Assembly (NCBI GenBank): GCA_903837785.1
Contig: CAILVY010000032.1
Location: 1 to 41,368 of the forward strand
Direction: 5' to 3'
DNA length: 41,368 nt
Source of the DNA: Candidatus Hydrogenedentota bacterium
GTDB taxonomy: Bacteria; Hydrogenedentota; Hydrogenedentia; Hydrogenedentales; CAILVY01
Made by a program: the position numbers and the translations under genes. This document shows positions 40,830-41,368 of this stretch, one piece after another. Each line of letters begins with the position of its first letter. Within the stretch, counting starts at the first letter, position 1. The notes under the pieces were generated by a model. It had not been told where the DNA came from. It did not search any database and saw only the letters and a list, made by a program, of their open reading frames with translations.

Positions 40830-41368
40830 ATGCGCACGACCCGCTACTCGATCTTATTACTGCTCCTCTTCGCAACCGCGCTCGTGCCACTATGGGGTTG
40901 CGACAAGGCCGAACCGCAGGACCTGACAAAGCTCGAGCCCGCGAAGGCAACCGAGAGCTATGCGGCGGTCATCCAGCGGATTCAGTCGCAGCCGCCCAAG
41001 CCTGAGGGCTTCAGCTTTGTCGTTCTGGGGGACACGCGCAGCAACTACGACGTTGCGGAGAAAGTTTTCAAGGCCGCCGCCCAGGAAAAACCCGCGTTCA
41101 TCCTGGGGACCGGCGACATCGTACGCCACGGCCGCGTCGAGGAATTTGTCTCCTATCATCTGCCCTTGATGAAGGCCATTGCGCCGGTCCCGTTCCTCAC
41201 TGTCGCGGGCAATCATGAAGAAGGCCCCGGGAAGGATTACGCCGCCTTCAAGTTCCTGTATGGGGACGAGCGTTTCAGTTTCGATTACGGCGATTGCCGT
41301 TTCGTGGGCATCAACAACGCCACGATCTGGGGCTTGTCCAACGAGGATCTGGCGTATATGGACAAGGA
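40830..41368 (+). CDS. Metallophosphoesterase lipoprotein, cut by window edge
   Basis: The partial frame of 179 codons starts at ATG 40830-40832 with AAGGAAG upstream and continues past the right edge. It begins with a lipoprotein-like signal (LLLLLFATALVPLWGC, Cys at residue 24). It shows calcineurin-like phosphoesterase motifs in order: LGDTR, GTGDIVRHG and AGNHEEG, which bind the two-metal centre. The Arg in GDTR stands where many members have GDxH. Substrates of such exported enzymes include nucleotides and phosphodiesters. The C-terminal His motifs are outside the window. Confidence 0.88.
   Translation, partial: MRTTRYSILLLLLFATALVPLWGCDKAEPQDLTKLEPAKATESYAAVIQRIQSQPPKPEGFSFVVLGDTRSNYDVAEKVFKAAAQEKPAFILGTGDIVRHGRVEEFVSYHLPLMKAIAPVPFLTVAGNHEEGPGKDYAAFKFLYGDERFSFDYGDCRFVGINNATIWGLSNEDLAYMDK

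Overview
The window is a GC-rich, densely coded bacterial chromosome segment with strong GGAGG-type ribosome binding sites. No rRNA, tRNA, prophage, transposase or CRISPR array was seen. The gene content includes a GH172/DUF2961 protein, a URO-D-like corrinoid methyltransferase homologue, a LarA homologue, a calcium-repeat secreted protease, a Hanks-type kinase, a Ycf46-like AAA ATPase and a PurO-type IMP cyclohydrolase. This mix suggests an uncultured lineage such as Hydrogenedentota or a planctomycete-like relative. That placement is inference from gene content and is not proven here.

Layout. Positions 1-5769 (minus strand) hold a GHKL-family ATPase, recA, a large AsmA-like envelope protein and a cut-off zinc-ribbon protein. 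Positions 5770-6908 form a repeat-rich intergenic block with hairpins, a duplicated 23-bp element, a 67-bp tandem repeat and a possible decayed gene. Positions 6909-9962 (plus) encode a secreted thermolysin-family protease. Positions 10088-15981 (minus) hold a small DUF4190-like membrane protein, panD-panC-panB-folK (pantothenate and folate synthesis) and leuS. Positions 16282-27735 (plus) hold a B12-type radical SAM gene and then a run of closely spaced metabolic genes: a mannonate-type SDR, a HAD phosphatase, a URO-D-like methyltransferase, pdxB, larA, a TPR lipoprotein, PPi-type phosphofructokinase, gnd and a 2-hydroxyacid dehydrogenase.

Positions 27813-29936 (minus) hold a Ser/Thr kinase, a CorA-family transporter whose GMN signature is altered, and a 26-residue membrane peptide gene next to a terminator. 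Positions 30066-35270 (plus) hold a YhhN protein, then purO, the Ycf46-like ATPase, a TPR protein and purB with overlapping or near-overlapping ends. Positions 35322-38623 hold a secreted GH172/DUF2961 protein broken by a one-base shift and an enolase-superfamily acid-sugar dehydratase, which together suggest glycan or sugar-acid use. The window ends with a short secretin-N-domain protein, an aldo/keto reductase (minus) and a truncated metallophosphoesterase lipoprotein.

The most interesting points are the CorA variant followed by a tiny membrane peptide gene, the sugar-phosphate cluster that may combine central carbon flux with metabolite repair, the purO-Ycf46-TPR-purB unit, and a probable CTG start that couples the AsmA gene to recA.
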